From the NCBI GenBank assembly GCA_028023455.1, contig JAQFVV010000232.1:184001-248000 (forward strand): 64,000 bases of DNA, given 5' to 3'. The stretch is from Epiperipatus broadwayi (lineage: Eukaryota; Onychophora; Udeonychophora; Euonychophora; Peripatidae). Of this stretch, positions 12,676-25,150 are shown piece after piece. The notes under the pieces were generated by a model, which was given only the letters and a program-made list of their open reading frames with translations, was not told the DNA's origin and did not search any database. Every line of letters starts with the position of its first letter. Within the stretch, counting starts at the first letter, position 1. Position numbers and translations under genes: made by a program.

Positions 12676-13530
12676 ATGGTGAAGCTTATTAAAGTTTGGG
12701 AATTGCCAACCACAGAAAAGGAAGCTATTGCGTTTTTACAGGCTGAAAACATTTTGCGACAGAGCAGAAAATGTTTCTGTAGTAAAGACCTCTGCATTTT
12801 TACTGCAGATGGCATTTTTATTGCAATGCCTGTGCCTGCAAGAAAAGTCAAATTCGTAAAAGCACATGGTTCGAAGGCTCCAGGATTCCCTTTGTGACAG
12901 ATGTACGTCTCCTATATTACTGGAATAAGGATGACCTTTCAGACCAATGTGCTCATGAAGATCTACAACTGTCCAACAAGGCCTTAGTCAGCTGGAACAA
13001 TGGGATAAGGGAACTCAGTGAAAGCCTACAGTCCCGCACAGAATGTCTAATCGGTGGTCCCAATAAAATTGTGGAGGTGGATGAAACCCTGTTTAGCAGG
13101 CATAAAAACCATCAGGGATGTATGCTTCCTCAGCAATGGATATTCGGAGGTGTGTGCCACGACACAGGGGAATGCTTTGACATGTGGGTTCCATGTAGAT
13201 CTGCAAGCACACTAGTTCAAGCCATACTCAACAATATACAGCCAGGATTCACTATATACTCAGACTGCTGAAAGGGCACAGGAGTCTGACCTTGAGGATG
13301 CAGATTTTAGCCACATGAAAGTCTACCATTGCCACAACTTTGTTGACCTGACAACTGGTGCTTACACACAACATCGCGCATCTGTGGGGGCTGTTAAAGT
13401 GACATAACAAAAAACAGCGTGGCACACCCGACCAAAACCTCAACAACTATCTAGTGGAATTCATGTGGCAATGCGTACACAAGGATTTGTTCCATGTCCT
13501 TCTAGTGGAAAGGCATCTGCAATAGTTGAA
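12676..13530 (+). pseudogene. Merlin/ISXO2-like DDE transposase, frameshifted
   Basis: The piece 12676-12820 starts MVKLIKVWELPTTEKEAIAF and keeps a CxC motif (KCFCSK). The frame then shifts near 12825. The next frame has a second CxC pair (CACKKSQIRK), giving the N-terminal zinc-ribbon pattern of this family. It runs on through RIPFVTDVRLLYYW to 13271, including the first catalytic Asp (IVEVDETLFSRHK), QWIFGGVCHDTGECFDMWVP and the second Asp (IYSDC). A TGA falls where Trp is expected after SDC. Further frames carry VYHCHNFVDLTTGAYTQ and NIAHLWGLLK, with another stop, and then LNNYLVEFMW. In NIAHLW the usual catalytic Glu position (NxIExLW) reads Ala. The gene is dead but recognisable, and it sits at the centre of the giant foldback. 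Confidence 0.9.
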
Positions 13531-14704
13531 TGGTGATTCAGCTCCCGCACAGATGTGTTTTATAGTAATGAAATGGTTTGTATTAATGTCTATATTGATT
13601 TAATTTTTGTTTTGTTTTTTATTTTTTAGAACTCAACAAGATACAACTAACATTGCAAGTGTTCTTTTTCTTGTTTTAAAATGTTTTTTTTTTTTAAACA
13701 TGTAAATAAATTTGTTATTTTTCCATTAAAATTGTCTTCACTTTCATTAAAATAGTTCTTTTACAATTGCATGTGTTACGGCTTGCTTGAAATATATGTG
13801 TGTGTGTGTGGGGGGGGTAAGTGTTATAATTTTTCAAATGTCAAATAAGTCCATTATGTTTTCCATATAATTTTTTTTTTAACAGTCGAACTGTGTGTGT
13901 ATATCTCATAGTGTATGTGTGTATTGGCCATATGTAATTTTGGGGATTACAATGGGAAGCTAAAGGAGTGAAAGTAAATGGTTGGCATACAATATCAAGA
14001 CTGCATTCTTCTTAAAGACAAAATTATTTCTTAAATTCTAACTTCTATAATGATGCTGATATCTCCACTATATCATCTAACCCTATTTCACAATTAACCT
14101 ATTGTGACAATAAAACCTAGATCTTAACTTTTTACTTATAGATTCAGCCTTGCTTGTGGTAACCATAATGAATATTAAAGATATTAATCCACAATTAAAA
14201 GTTCACAAACTAATTTTTTTTTGTTATAATCCATTTGCTTTTTAATAGTGTACAATTCTGAAACATGCTCAAATTTTGGCTAATTCAAAATAATAGTTGA
14301 ATGATAGACCAGCAGTGGGCATCATTATCTTGTTTAATTTGAAAAATGTCTCTGGTCTGATTTATCTTTAAGAATTATTGGCTTTGTTATAATTATACAT
14401 ATATTCCAATATTAATACCACTTTACTGACATTTTCATAATACATCATTAAAACCAAAGATGTCATTATATTTATTTTTTAATTTCACAATGTAGTCAAA
14501 CACTAAATGATTACATGCATTTTCCATGCAACATGTATGCAAACTATTATTTTTATTCCACTTCTCAGTACTTAACAGTTCTTACAGATTGTATTGTTAA
14601 CAATTTCTCAGCTTCATTAATTGATTGCCAATTTTTTATCTTCATCACGTCCAGCAGTCTACATCAGTTCATTTTTATTTTCTCTGATATTATATGATCA
14701 ATCT
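13531..14704 (+). other. Rest of the central loop of element 1
   Basis: AT-rich single-copy DNA between the transposase remnant and the right arm. It contains a TG run followed by G8 at about 13797-13816. No further coding remnant was seen. The open frame at 14515-14697 shows no family motif. Confidence 0.6.
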
Positions 14705-17700
14705 TAGATTATGATGATTATAACAAAATCTAATAACCATTACTAAAATAAAAGTTCATAAAGGATTCATAGTGACTTAAAATTATACCTGAATGATATC
14801 TCTAGAATTGTCATTATGATTAATTATAGCATTTTTCGGTACACTTCAACAATTATTAACTTATGGGGTTGTGATCAAACAGAAAACAATTGCAAACTTA
14901 AAGGTGTTAATAAATATTCTTGAATTTATTTTCTGGTTAGAATCTCCACAGATTTTCTAATATAATGTTTGTGAGTAGTTAGGTGGTTTAATGAATCTAT
15001 AAATGAATTTCAAAGTAGACAAATTTTAATATATATCACCCAACACAGACACTTAAATATTTACCAATTTCACTATATCAACTAATAAACTATAATTTAC
15101 TTTGATTAATCATTAAGATTTGATTTAATGCAAGAAATTGTCTACACTCAGGAGGTTACAAATTTATTGCCATCCTTAATTACTTAAGTAGATTTTCATA
15201 CTTGCAACAACTGTTATGAAATACTTAATCATAATGAATTACAGATTTTTTCTAATATGTTTATAAATCAATTTTGAAAATTTTCTTTAAAAAATCTTAT
15301 ATCTTCTAAACTTTCTTGAAACTAGATATCCAACCTAATTCTTCCATACCATCAGTGGCTTCATTACACATTTAATATTCAATTCTTATTGCAATCATCT
15401 ACAGTAACTTTGTGTACATTTACCCACTATGCATATAGAATATGTCCAGATATTATTGAGAACCTTTATAATACTTTTTTTACTAGACCTATAATAAAAA
15501 TGACATTCTATTTTTGGTCTCAACTTGAGACTGTTAATTTTGCTTTTCTGAGATCAGTTCAACTTTACAAAATTTTTCATAGATCTGATAGAAATGACAT
15601 TTAGTTTAATTCCAAATTATTAATCAGTATTAACTATAAAGTAGCATTTACCTTTAGAGTTGTCTGGATCTAATGTATTTTGTACTTATCCAACTAAAAA
15701 ATTCTATCACTTTTTTATATATACATACATTATTTACTTAAGGTCCTGAAACTGCAGTATAAGAATAATTCCTTTGATCTTGTTTTACTTTAATATGCAA
15801 ATTTAATTACATATTTTCTACCATTATTAAAAATAAATATGTATTCATTAGCTTTTGCAGATAATGTACTTATCTCATGATAAACCAATAACCTTCAATT
15901 ACTGAACAAGTAATTAATCATTTCTCAACTGTATCCAGCATCACATGACTCTCATTTTGATGGTTCTATCATAAAGTAAATAAAGTGACCTATTGCAAAA
16001 ATTCTAATTAGATTTCAGCTTTCATTGATAAATCCTGAGCTTGGAAAGTATCTACTAAAAAAGTATTGCCTTTACTTTTCTCAAAATTCTTTCATAATGT
16101 TTAGACGTTCATCTAGATATATCCTATACCAAAATTAACAAAACTTTTAACAGCGTAATTATGGAACAAATTAACTCATTGTTAAGCTCTTATAATAAGT
16201 AACATTACTTTTACAAGCTGTGGTGATATTACTAATTCAATAATGAAAGAAAGAAACAGCGCACTGGCAAAGACAGTACTATCAGGCTTCTGAATTTTAG
16301 GCTATTAAGATCATATATAATTTTCAATGATCATCCAATTTTGACAGGCAATGTCTTCCAAATTATTTATGAGGACTAATAGTTTTAATTTTAACAATAT
16401 ACAAGCCTAACATAAGCATCAAACATTCATATCTATTTCAATGGACCCTCATACATTCAGTGTTGCTTTTAATAATTTAAATGCAGTTGACTGCAATGTT
16501 TTTTCTTAACCTTTTAAACAAAACAATCCAAATTTCAAAAATAATTCCTCAATCTGTGTTTGTTTTATAGACCATGACATTTTAAATTCCAACCATCAAT
16601 AAAGATATTAAATGTATATATTTTTTAACCTGCAACTTAAATCTGTGGATGACACTCTCTCACATATCTTGGATTACTGTCCTATCTTCATTAATTTACA
16701 TCTTGTGATGTTTCATTCAAAACAGGATTTTTTTGCTATATTGTCATTAGCTTTTGCATTTTGCTCTAATCTTTTTTTTTTCTGAGTGTGTATAAGATCT
16801 TACTTTTGCCACACTTACTAAACCTATTATTTTGAAATTTCCTTGTGAGTATATGACATTTTTAGTTATTAAAATGATCCTAAAGTTTTAAATACAACTT
16901 CAATTAATATTTATGCCTTGAATATTTTTACTTGATTTTTACACTGAAGAGAGCTCATGGATAAATCACCACACACAATGCAAACTGCAATTCTCTGACA
17001 TCTTACTAAGTTCACAAAGAATACAATGTTACAGGGCTCGGACTCTTCAATTTTATGAATCCCATATTTTGTTTGTTATTTTACAAAAATCTGTTTGATG
17101 TCTTATTGCTTACACACATATTAATTTTAATAAATTTATTTTTTACCAAAGATAGTAAAACTTGAATGGTTTATAAATTTATCATTTCTGATACTAAGTA
17201 AATGGAAATATTTTTCTATGGATTATTTGAAAAATGGGTGATACCCAAGAGCTTATTCAGGAAATTGTTAGAGCAATAAAATCTGCTTTTTGACTGACTA
17301 CTTAAGTATAATTGAGTTATTTAGATCTTATATTACAAATAATGCATGTATGTGTATACATAAATTGTACTGTAAACTTTCTTTAAATTTGAAGTGAATA
17401 GATATTTTAGTATTTTTAAAGGAGAGTTTGATTTGCTTTCTCTCAAGTACGTTAAAAATATTTATTGTGAAAGAAACTCTTGATAAACAGATCAAAATCT
17501 ATAAATTGCAGCATATGATTTTTAGTTAAAATATGAATTTTAGAAATAGAATAACAGAACTTAAACAATTGTAATAAGAGAAGCACAGCACAGAAACAAG
17601 ATCAGAACGACAGATCAGAAAAATTCTCTCAGCTAAAGGGATTGTAAAAATGAATGGATAGAAATGAAACATATTTGAATTATCGTTTGCGCATAACAGC

Positions 17701-18504
17701 ATGCAAATTCCTTTGCAACAATCTGGGCAAAATCATTTGACGACACTATTAACCTTTTTAAAATAACACGTTTGCGAAATAGTTATTGAAAGATTTATAA
17801 ACCGAAATATAATTTGTATTAGTTTAAAAGTTAGTGGAAATATTATTTGAAAGCATAAAAAAAAGTTTTATAAACAGTCATCTTTTAAAGTAACGCAGTT
17901 TGAAAGAAATATTGTCTGACCGATATTTAGCAGTTTTGAAAGAAAGATTGCAGTAAAAAAGGAGTCGTAAAAATTATCTTTTTAAAAAAAGAAAAAACAT
18001 TTTTAGACAAAAAAGAGATCGATTTTTAAAAGGAAATAATTTTAAAATATATTGATTTATAAGAGGGTGAAATACAATGTAAGGAGTATTATGTGTGAAA
18101 GCAGATTTAAATAGTTGTGGCTTCTAGATTAATCACACCTTCACATTATATGCTATCAATCTTTTAAGAACATGCATAGAAAACAACACTACTTAAGTGA
18201 GTTTCAATATCGCTAATAAATGACACAGTTTTACCATGTGTAGTCTGGAGAAACAGCGCCACATAGTGGGCTAGATTGTTGGTAGCAGATGATGTAAGCT
18301 AAATGTGTTTGCGTATGGCTATCAGTGGCACCAAGTGGGCAGTTGTGCTGGCAGCTAGTTGCATAAGGTTCCTGTGCGTGTGCATGGTGAACAGGGCCAC
18401 CTAGCAGCTGGAACTTGCATCGCTGCTTTTGGCCACTACTCTGAATATTTCTGTGACATAGAAACTGCTTCTTGTGGCCACATGGGGCATAAGTTACAAC
18501 TATC
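14705..18504 (-). repeat. Right inverted arm of element 1
   Basis: An uninterrupted arm that pairs with 3022-5750 plus 11420-12485. It reads straight across the point where the LINE entered the left arm (near 15780), so it acts as an empty-site control. It ends ...CATAAGTTACAACTATC at 18504, followed at once by the target duplication. The last 270 bases are again less AT-rich and mirror the left terminus. Confidence 0.85.
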
Positions 18505-18512
18505 CTGAAAAA
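18505..18512. other. Right target-site duplication of giant foldback 1
   Basis: CTGAAAAA is identical to 3014-3021 on the other side of the element. Confidence 0.85.
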
Positions 18513-18605
18513 TAAGCAAAGCAATTTAAATATTTTTATCAAACAAATTTATTAATGAACTCAAAAACTATACATCCTTATGCATTTTGAATAATTTTAT
18601 AAATA

Positions 18606-19329
18606 CACCTACCCTCATGTAGTGATTGGCCACTTAGCGATATTTCACAATAGCGATCATCATCAATTTATACCCACTACTTCGATTTATAATCGATTAT
18701 TCACTATACCGATCGTGAAATTTTTTTTTTTTATTTTAAAATGGTAAACTTAAAAAATATATAATTAATGAATCTATAATACTATATAGTGTACATATTA
18801 GTGTTGAATGTCATTAGAAAAATTAAACTATTTAAATATAATGTACAGTACTTGGATTATTTAAATAAAGTTTATTTTTTCTAAAGACATTCATCTCATA
18901 TTAGATGATGAAATAGTCCAATATATAAATACGGTACAGTACAACTAAAATACCATCATCACAAACTTTCAGGAAAACCTTAATTACTGTAAATTATTTT
19001 TAGAACACTTGGTAATTATGTAAAAATAGTATTGATTTTGTAATTTCATTAAAAATGTTTATACCCAAGTGGTTTCAAATCAAAAGAAAAACATTTTAAA
19101 ACACAAACGTTGAATTTAAAAAGAAAAACAGATTGCATTTAAAATAAGTGTTAATGAATATTTTTTTTAATATGTACTTTATTCCTAAGTTTGTGTATTT
19201 TTTTAGCTTTAGGAACTGACCAATTTTTTTCCCCATAGACTTATTATAAATACTTATTCTGTATATAATATTTTTGCTTAACAATGAGTTTTGGAGAACC
19301 AATTGCCATCGCTAAGGGGGTTAAAGGTG
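18606..19329. mobile_element. pogo/Tigger-like MITE
   Basis: The ends are CACCTACCCTC... on the left and, on the other strand, CACCTTTAACCCCCTTAGCG on the right. Both carry CTTAGCGAT close to the terminus, and both are flanked by TA (18604-18605 and 19330-19331). Repeated TTCGATTTATAATCG-like phrases near 18680 resemble the sub-terminal style of pogo/Tigger elements of the Tc1/mariner superfamily. The interior of about 720 bp is AT-rich and non-coding, so the element would depend on a transposase supplied elsewhere. The family assignment is by eye. Confidence 0.55.
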
Positions 19330-19439
19330 TATTAATCTATCTTATTAAAAAAATTTTGATTGATTTTTTTTGTGTAAAGTTCTATATTTTTAGTATATAT
19401 TATAATATATCTGACTTTATTATTTTTAACTTTCTCAAT

Positions 19440-21310
19440 AATAATTTATAGATTTGAAACATCGTTATATACCCAGAGGAGTTAATATAGTCAATATCTT
19501 ATTAACCATATCAATGTTCAGATCGAGATGTCTATAAATACAGAAATTGCAACCACCTTTCAAGATCATTGCACTTGTTCTATAACTGCTAGAAGTAAAA
19601 TACCTTTCCTGTGAATACTTATTTATACTGAGAATACACTCCTGGGCCCATCCAACCAATTTGACTAGAATATCCACAAAAGATTTAAACAATAAGTGCT
19701 TGATTTCACAACTAGCGCAAATGAGCAAGAAACTTACCTAACTTAGGCTATCACAGAATTCATGTTTAAACACCAACTATTAATATAATTGACAAATTTT
19801 ATTGTAATGAAATGTTATATGGTGAAATATGGAGAAAGAGAGAGAGAATTTTGGCCAATTTGAAATATTAAAACACATATTTAGTTGCAAAAAAATAAAA
19901 ATAAAAAACTATTAAACTAGTTGCAGAATTATTCAGTATAGTTAAATTTATTTTAATGTAGGTAGTAAGAGTTTAATCATTTCTAATTTACAGAAGTTCA
20001 TTAAGAGAATGAAATCTTATCCCTGTATATCATTTACATTTAGTCTTTGAATTAATTTTTTATATTGTCCTAGAATTTTCTATTTTTATTGGAGAGATCA
20101 CCCCATCTTGACAGTTTCAACTATCCTGGGTTATTTTAATGACTTGTGACTTCTTTCTAGGGCAGCATATATCTTCATGACCTTATTCAGCAGTGATCTC
20201 CAATAATGATAGGTAGTGTCTCAGCAATGGCAGGTCATGGATTTTAATCACATTTCAGGCTATCAAATGCACAGGAACTGGGTGGTGGTGAAAAGTGAAT
20301 GAACATCCTGTTGTGAGTTTAGCACTTCCTGGTGATGTCGGGGTATGTTCAAAAATAGCTATACATTGTTGAAATACATTATACTTTCTTGATGTAAGAG
20401 TGAAAAATTCAGATGATGCCAGCAGAAATTAATATAATTAGCAGCAGCTGAATCAAATTAACAGTATCAGAATTAAAATAACAGCAGAATAACTAATGAA
20501 AATTTAAGTTTTTATACTCTTGACAAACTGCTATCTATGCTGATATACATCATTAATGAGTCAATCTTTTTTTCTAATTAGTTAGTCTTTTTTTTTTAAT
20601 TTTAATTACAATATTAATTACAGTAATATTTATTAAGGCATTAAACCTAAAGCATGTGCGGTTGAAAATATTACTTACGTAATCAATGTGCGTTAATTAT
20701 AATGTTAATTACAGTATTGATTATGTAATCCATTGGATTGATTACTGTTTTCAGTAAAACAAGCCCTTAATTTGACAGTTTACAAAATTGATTACATCGT
20801 AATTTTCTCTACATAATTTTAGACAATAATTCTGTACAATTATTTTCATTACAATTCTCTTGTTCATTTTTTTTCTTTACAATTAATATTTTAATTTAAA
20901 TTATTTCACCAAGTAACTTTATAATTTTTAACTTACTTTTATACAATTAGTTTTTATTTATTATCATAACATTTTGAAATTTGTACTTTTATTTAAAAGG
21001 CAAGATAAGTCATTTTCTTTAAATAGTAAATTTAATTAAAATTCTTAAACTACATTATACTGCAATTATATTTTTCCTTTTCTATTTGTTTTTTTTTAAA
21101 TTTGAGATTCAGATAGAGAATTTTATTTTTCCTTTTGTTTCTTTTCAATTGCCTTTTCATTTATTCTATACTCTCTTTATTCTATTTATTAAATGGACAG
21201 TCTTTTTCATTAACAATAATAAAAATAATACATTATTTGTTTCTCTGAATATTCTTAATTTACTTTTAAATATCTCATGTAACACATATTTAAGGATTTT
21301 TTATATAGAA
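19440..21310. repeat. Old dispersed repeat, copy A
   Basis: This 1.9-kb stretch is similar throughout to 30207-30541 plus 33550-34980. Landmarks are ATAATTTATAGATTTGAAAC near 19440, ACTGCTAGAAG near 19584, GACAAATTTTAT...ATGTTATATGGTGA near 19790, GGTAGTGTCTCAGCAATGGC near 20212 and CTCATGTAACACATAT near 21277. No coding capacity is visible. The two copies differ by many substitutions and indels. They may be copies of an unrecognised transposon or an old segmental duplication. Confidence 0.75.
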
Positions 21311-22960
21311 CCCTCACAATTTAGGAGGAAAATGTATCAATTCTTGTCCTTAGAGAATGACCAATTTTAATTCTAAACATATTAAACTACAATAAGTGAT
21401 ATGAGAAATATATCCAATTTAAGGATTTTGCATATCACATGCATATTGAATTTGTGTTAATTAAACCACATTTAATTTCTTCCAGAAAGCATTAACTACA
21501 GTATGGGCCAAATTTTATGCAATACAGGACTATTTGTTTTTTTTCATTTGGCTGGGAATTTCTCTTCCAGCCATACTCTTAATGAACCAGGAGTTTTATC
21601 TATTGGCACATGAACATCATAATGGGTTTCATGCACAGACCCATCTGCAGATCAATGTCTCTGCAAAGAAAAGGCCTAATCAAATAAAATACAATCTGAA
21701 AGTCATATCTTCACTTATACCTGTCTATTGTTTCCTTACTTATCATCACTCAACATGTACTTTAAATAATGGTATTATTTTTTATTCATGTCTAATATTT
21801 ATGTGGTTACATTATTATTTTTCAACTTTAAATGTAATGTCTTATTTTTAAATGTTTTATTTACTCATGCTCCACTGTATACAAAGCAAACTCATGAGAT
21901 GGTTACTCATAAATTTTGGGATGTCATAATTTAAGAATAAAAAAACAGATTTTCCAATTAAACAAGTAATATTTCTAAATATGCTAAAACATGGGCAATG
22001 ATGAAGCTAAGTGTAAATTGTAGTATTAATTGGCTGACAACTTTCGAGGTTTTATTTTCTTATAGTCATAGCAAATAAGTTGTGTGAACATGGTGGAATA
22101 TGTGTGTGACAAATATTTAAATATATGCAAAGTGGATTTGAAAGTCCTTATTCTTTTTAATTCAAAGTTTTTATTTTTACTCTTTATTGACAATTGTTAT
22201 TTATAGAATCTGTTGAATTATCCAACTTCTGTTATGCATATTATTTACTTTTTCTAATTTTACTTGGGCGCTCAAAAAATATTTTATTTATGATTATTAA
22301 AAAAAACATTCTGAATTTAATCATTTTTATCTAACACAATGCAGGTTCATTATCCATAAGGTCAAAGCTGTCAGTGCATCCAATTGCTAGACTTTTTTTT
22401 ATCTAGCAGTTCTTTATTTTAATACTTTTTATAGCCACTCATCCTAGAGGATTGTGAATTGTTCTTTGATCTTTTATAGTTTTGCATGAATGAGATCCGA
22501 ATTACTTACAGTTTGCTGAAAATTTTTGTTTTTTCAGGACTGCTAGAAAATCGGTTTCTTTCTGGATCCACTTCATGAGTTTGTTCTGTGGCTAAATTTT
22601 TATGGCATTTATGCTCAGTTTTTTAGATTGAAGTTTAAATCACCATTCTTTGGTTTTATAGGCATATCTGGTGCTATCAAAAGTACTTAGTAATTTGGCT
22701 ATTTGCTTCACTGTCTTTCTCTCAGTACTGATGAGCATATATGTGCTCTACATTATAAGGAAAATTATGCTACTCTATCCTAATAATTTGTTGTTCAGAT
22801 AGTGGGTTGTCATTACTTGTAATTTTGCTACATACATACAGAAGAAAGGAGTGAAAGGTTCATCAGGTTGCCACTTTTCTTGTGATACCTGGTATCTAAT
22901 ATTTTCCTGACACTCTTCACTTCAATAGCAGGCTTGTAGATTTACTTGTATTTGATGATT
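21311..22960. other. Non-coding AT-rich stretch
   Basis: No exon or transposon protein was recognised. The frame at 21534-21851 has no family motif and is probably chance. Lightly conserved phrases toward 22850-22960 may be the eroded downstream part of the gag-like gene on the - strand. Confidence 0.5.
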
Positions 22961-22961
22961 G

Positions 22962-23942
22962 TTATAGGTTTCCTGAATAGGGAGGCCCACGAATTTTGAC
23001 AAGTGCCCTTGCAGATGGCTGCTTTAATGCAAAGTATATTTCTAAGCTACTTATATGTTCAGTGGGAGCTTTGCCTACATAACCTGAAAATATTCGTATT
23101 TTAAGAAATTGGTTGATTATTGCAAGGTTATTCTGTATTTGCATGTTTGTATTCCCATTTTTCTGCTCGTAATTACTAACATCTATATTGGCCTTTTTCT
23201 TTCTTATTTTGCCAATTTCTTTAAGCATTTCATTTTGGCTACTTTTATTAAAATCTATTTTGTTTATCTTATCCACTTAACTTAATTCCTCTTCTAGTGT
23301 TTTCGATTATCCTTTCACTTTCTCCTTTTATTATATGTTATTACTTGCTGTAACAACTGTATCTTTCCTTTCTATAGTATTTTAATTTTCTCAGTTTCCT
23401 TATATGCTATTTTAATTTGATTTTCCATTTGCTTCATACTTCCACCTATTTGTTTCATAATTTCTTTTATTTTTTTATATCCTGATTTAATCTTCTATTC
23501 TAATTTTTCAAGCATTTGAGCTTGGTTTTCTAATTTTATGTTTATTTCATTATTTTGGTTTTTAAGCTCATTGGATGTTTCTTTACTTTGTTTTTAAAGT
23601 TCTTTGGCTGCTTCATTTTATTTTTAAAGTTCTTCGAACATTTTATCCATTATTATCATGATGTCATTGTTTTCTTGCTTATTATTTTCATTTTGCTCCT
23701 TGTAAGAACATTTTTAAATTCTTTATCTTGAGCTTTCATTTTTGCTCTTATTCTAGTATGCTTTTATACTCTTTAATTTTATTCTACTTATTTATTTTCA
23801 ATGTTGCTATCATTTTACAATCTCTTTTAATTAATCTATTATATTTTTAATTTTATTTTCATTTAATTAGTATGTTCACCGATTCACCCACACCACAGCC
23901 CCCTCTAACATTATCTGCTTGCTTATTTTTGACTTCTGCCAT
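22962..23942 (-). pseudogene. Gag-like protein of an LTR retrotransposon, decayed
   Basis: Read leftward from 23942, the start is MAEVKNKQADNVRGGCGVGE followed by stops. A long lysine- and glutamate-rich region comes next, consistent with a coiled coil in broken frames. The open piece at 23276-22962 contains FSGYVGKAPTEHISSLEIYF, which resembles the conserved capsid entry motif (FSG...EFL..E) of Ty3-type gag proteins. The reading direction is opposite to the adjacent LTR element at 24033-29957, so it is more likely the remnant of another retrotransposon than that element's own gag. It is non-functional. Confidence 0.55.
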
Positions 23943-25150
23943 TGCTGTTTTTATACAGCTACTTGTATAAATTTACCTGCAACTACCTATTTATCTTAGT
24001 CTTATATTTTCTTTTAACTACATTCATATATATATATTGTACCTATATTGATATAGGCACATATAATTTTATCTAAAATTATATTATTAAAATAATCGTT
24101 CATAAAAGAAAACATAAAATTAAACGTTGAAGAGTTTATTGCAGTTTGTTTTAGAAAAAAGATAAGAATTAAATAGTTTTCTAGCGTTAATTTTTGAAAT
24201 AAAAAAAGCTACAATTAATTAATCAAAAGGGGGGAGGGGGAGTCTTGGTTTGAGAAATGAAACTAAGGGTTATAAAAGGAAATAAAGAGTTTTATTAGTA
24301 TTCGTAAAAATATAATTTAAAAAGTTAAAACGTACAAATCTCTTTTCATTCAAGTTTAATTAAAGAAAAAAATAATGTTAAAACTAAATAGTAAATTGTA
24401 TTAAAAATATATGTGCATATATATGTGCGATTTGTAAATAAATAAAAATGTATGCGAAATAAAAGAAGATTATCATTAAAAACACGGCAATGGTTATTAA
24501 TAAAATAAAACAACACGTTTATCAAATGATTATCACCGGAAATATTTCGATAACACGTTGCAGATATAAATAGACTTTTTTATCGGACAGGGAATCAGTT
24601 CACAAAAGTAATTGAGTAGTGCAGTTCAGAAATTAATTGAGTCAGTTAACAAACAAAATGCAGTGCTCAGAAGATTTTGGGAATTCGCGCCTCTCCGCAG
24701 CCTAAAAAGTCCGATGAAAACAGCAAGATCTGCCTGTGAAATAATGTCAACATAACAACTTAGAAAATCTCCATCAGTATTTAATTGTCTCCAATAGTAA
24801 TAATCGTGAAAATCAGGAAACTCACCAAGAAAAGGTCCCAGCCGGCTGGTAAGCATTCATAATGGAAATATCCTCACCGAAAGCAGCCACCAAAGAGAAC
24901 AAAATTCTACGTCTACATTCAAAAGCCTAGGTAAAAACATTTGCTTATTTCGTTTATACTGTAATAGCCATTGCATTGCATTAATTCGTACGAATCTTTC
25001 AAGAGTCTAATTATATGAACTTTATATCATACATAAATGAACTATTGATATGTGTGATTAAATTTCAAATGCTATGTAATACTTTATTACTATTATGTGT
25101 GTACATGAGTTAATATGTGCGTGATCATTATATCAATATTTATTAGTTAA

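Larger units (their letters stand above)
3022..18504. mobile_element. Giant Merlin-associated foldback transposon (element 1)
   Basis: This 15.5-kb element consists mostly of two long inverted arms. The left arm is 3022-5750 plus 11420-about 12485, and the right arm is about 14705-18504. Each is close to 3.8 kb once the inserted LINE is removed. The ends are GGTAGTTG and, on the other strand, GATAGTTG. The element is flanked by the perfect 8-bp duplication CTGAAAAA. The central 2.2 kb carries a decayed Merlin/ISXO2-like transposase. The arms can be aligned by eye with scattered substitutions and small indels along their whole length, so the element is not recent. Merlin elements are normally a few kb at most with short terminal repeats, so this size and arm length are unusual. 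It could have arisen by inverted duplication of an ordinary Merlin copy. Confidence 0.85.

Noticed and set aside
12894-13271. Bacterial contamination suggested by an ISXO2/IS1595-like transposase
   Set aside because: Merlin elements are the animal relatives of this family. The frame lies in AT-rich DNA inside a eukaryotic-style element with LINEs and introns around it.
24626-24856. 76-codon - strand frame present in both LTRs (also 28903-29133)
   Set aside because: Its conservation simply reflects LTR identity, and the differences between copies are not codon-biased in any way I could see. No family match.
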